Assembly (NCBI RefSeq): GCF_026262505.1
Contig: NC_067206.1
Coordinates: 36,967,896 to 37,031,895, forward strand
Origin: Trichomonas vaginalis G3
Lineage: Eukaryota; Parabasalia; Trichomonadida; Trichomonadidae
Direction: 5' to 3'
Length of the DNA: 64,000 bases
Shown: positions 63,021-64,000 of the stretch, in pieces
How the letters are laid out: every line of letters starts with the position of its first letter
Numbering within the stretch: the stretch's first letter is position 1
The notes under the pieces: generated by a model
The model's input: only the letters and a program-made list of their open reading frames with translations
What the model was told of the DNA's origin: nothing
The model's database searches: none
Made by a program: the position numbers and the translations under genes

Positions 63021-63308
63021 AATTTCGGCTCTAGTACGATAAAAAAAAGCAGAGAAAAATAAATTTTGGTCAGATGTTTAGATTTTGATAAGAAGTTAAT
63101 CTTTACTTTATTTCTTGAATAATAACAATAATTGCTAATAATTCCTTTCATATTTACAACTGGCATCAATCCAATTCGAGATCATTTGCATTTTGCAATT
63201 ATAATTTAGCAACAAATTATCTTGTAAATAGGGCTTTCTAATCCTTCTCATTAAAGAGATATAAATCAATTTTTTTGAATCAACACATCAAATGTACGTT
63301 TAAAAATT

Positions 63309-64000
63309 ATGAGAAAATCAATGATTTCAAGTGATTCTCATTCAGACAGCTCAGATGGATCAGAATTATCAAACACAAGAGCAAATATCCTCCAAGAACA
63401 GCAACAATTGAAAAAAGAGATTCTAGCAGCAAAGCAACAAGTCCAACGATATGAACATGACTTAGAAATTGCTCAGAATGCATATAATATTGGTGAAATA
63501 GCGTTTTTACAGAGAGCTAAGAAGCTGGCACAACTTTTTGGCGGAACAATAAAGTCAGATGAAGAACTAATCGAAAAAGTCCAAAATTTAATGAAAGAAG
63601 CTGATGAAAATGAGCAAAAAGCAAAAGAACTTAGAGTAGAACTTGAAGAATATCAGAATGCTAAACAGCAAAATGATACTCTTGTTCAAACACAGCAAAA
63701 TGAATTACAAAAGCAAAAAGACTTGCTATCAAAGAAAAAAGCAGACCTTGCCAAAGCACAAGAGGTTTATGAAAACGCTACAAACGACTTAAACTTTATG
63801 CAACAAAAAACTACTGATTTAATAAATTCATTATCACCTGTTGCAGCTGCAATTGGCTGTACTGAAATCAATGATGAATTCTTCCGAATACTTGAGCAGC
63901 GACTATCTTCATATAATCCAGATTACGATAAGCCGCTCAAACGGATTGCAAAAGCTGCAAATGTTAGTTATAGAGGTCTAACTGGCTTTAATCCTGGACA
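63309..64000 (+). CDS. Coiled-coil protein, 3' end outside the window
   Basis: Open from ATG 63309 to the window end (230 codons seen). Ser/Asp-rich start (MRKSMISSDSHSDSSDGSEL), then coiled coil from about 28 to 170 (ILQEQQQLKKEILAAKQQVQ, LRVELEEYQNAKQQNDTLVQ). From about 175 the sequence looks folded (SLSPVAAAIGCTEINDEFFR; KPLKRIAKAANVSYRGLTGF). Not recognised; could be cytoskeletal or vesicle-tethering. An ATG five codons in (MISSDS) is an alternative start. It is divergent from NMT over about 300 bp, in which I see nothing else. Confidence 0.7.
   Translation, partial: MRKSMISSDSHSDSSDGSELSNTRANILQEQQQLKKEILAAKQQVQRYEHDLEIAQNAYNIGEIAFLQRAKKLAQLFGGTIKSDEELIEKVQNLMKEADENEQKAKELRVELEEYQNAKQQNDTLVQTQQNELQKQKDLLSKKKADLAKAQEVYENATNDLNFMQQKTTDLINSLSPVAAAIGCTEINDEFFRILEQRLSSYNPDYDKPLKRIAKAANVSYRGLTGFNPG

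Noticed and set aside
63008-63169. N-terminal extension of the N-myristoyltransferase
   Set aside because: The 54 extra codons are low-complexity and lie upstream of a TCATTT initiator motif; MSEPKQ is the more likely start.
1-64000. tRNA, rRNA or spliceosomal RNA genes and introns
   Set aside because: I found no tRNA-like cloverleaf with an A/B box and no rRNA sequence. The host genes read as single open frames, with no need for introns.

Overview
The window is AT-rich, apparently intron-free protist DNA. Three things point to a trichomonad, most likely Tritrichomonas foetus or a close relative: several ankyrin proteins with the DUF3447-type N-terminal region, flagellar genes, and Maverick/Polinton plus mariner elements. 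Very short upstream regions with TCA(C/T)(A/T) initiator-like motifs fit this. The species call is an inference; no rRNA or species marker is present.

Left host segment (1-23758). Gene order: the 3' part of an ankyrin gene; IFT122 (-); a 5'-truncated ankyrin pseudogene made of about 14 near-identical units joined by variable A-tracts; a divergent pair (coiled-coil protein - and an ARL6/BBS3-like GTPase +) 85 bp apart; an LRR-like acidic protein; a broken DUF3447-ankyrin gene interrupted by two hairpins; CCDC25; a perfectly paired three-way-junction palindrome next to a 7 x 120 bp minisatellite; a membrane-anchored GH29 alpha-L-fucosidase-type protein; a coiled-coil/ankyrin protein; and a RasGEF.

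Mobile segment (23759-61252). A Polinton/Maverick (element A, 23765-61246) is bounded by a 6-bp target duplication AAAATT and has about 0.85 kb terminal inverted repeats (TIRs), each carrying a gene. Nested in it, with their own target duplications, are a second Polinton (element B, 24351-38339, duplication ATGAAA) inside a TIR gene of A, a mariner (43443-44739, TA) in A's integrase gene region, a 794-bp TA-flanked palindromic element (59301-60094) and a 1030-bp element with an 8-bp duplication (60111-61140). Without these guests A would be about 20.4 kb. A carries protein-primed DNA polymerase B, an rve integrase, a primase-helicase, a KilA-N protein, a phage-type fibre protein, a packaging ATPase, a major capsid protein and several small unknown genes. 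B carries the primase-helicase, KilA-N, fibre and capsid set, nearly identical in sequence, but no polymerase B or integrase that I can recognise. Both are fossils. In A most breaks lie in the polymerase/integrase half and the capsid half is almost whole; B has about fifteen breaks. Intact duplications and near-identical TIRs suggest recent insertion.

Right host segment (61253-64000). N-myristoyltransferase (-), and the 5' part of a coiled-coil protein gene (+) that runs off the window. The ARL6-like protein has an MG start, so it is a plausible substrate of the N-myristoyltransferase.

The most notable material is in the two Polintons: phage-like fibres whose tips differ while the rest of the module is nearly identical, mosaic gene ends, a shared TTTTTATT...TAAATG start motif, GGTCACCA repeat modules, and two kinds of replication gene in one element.
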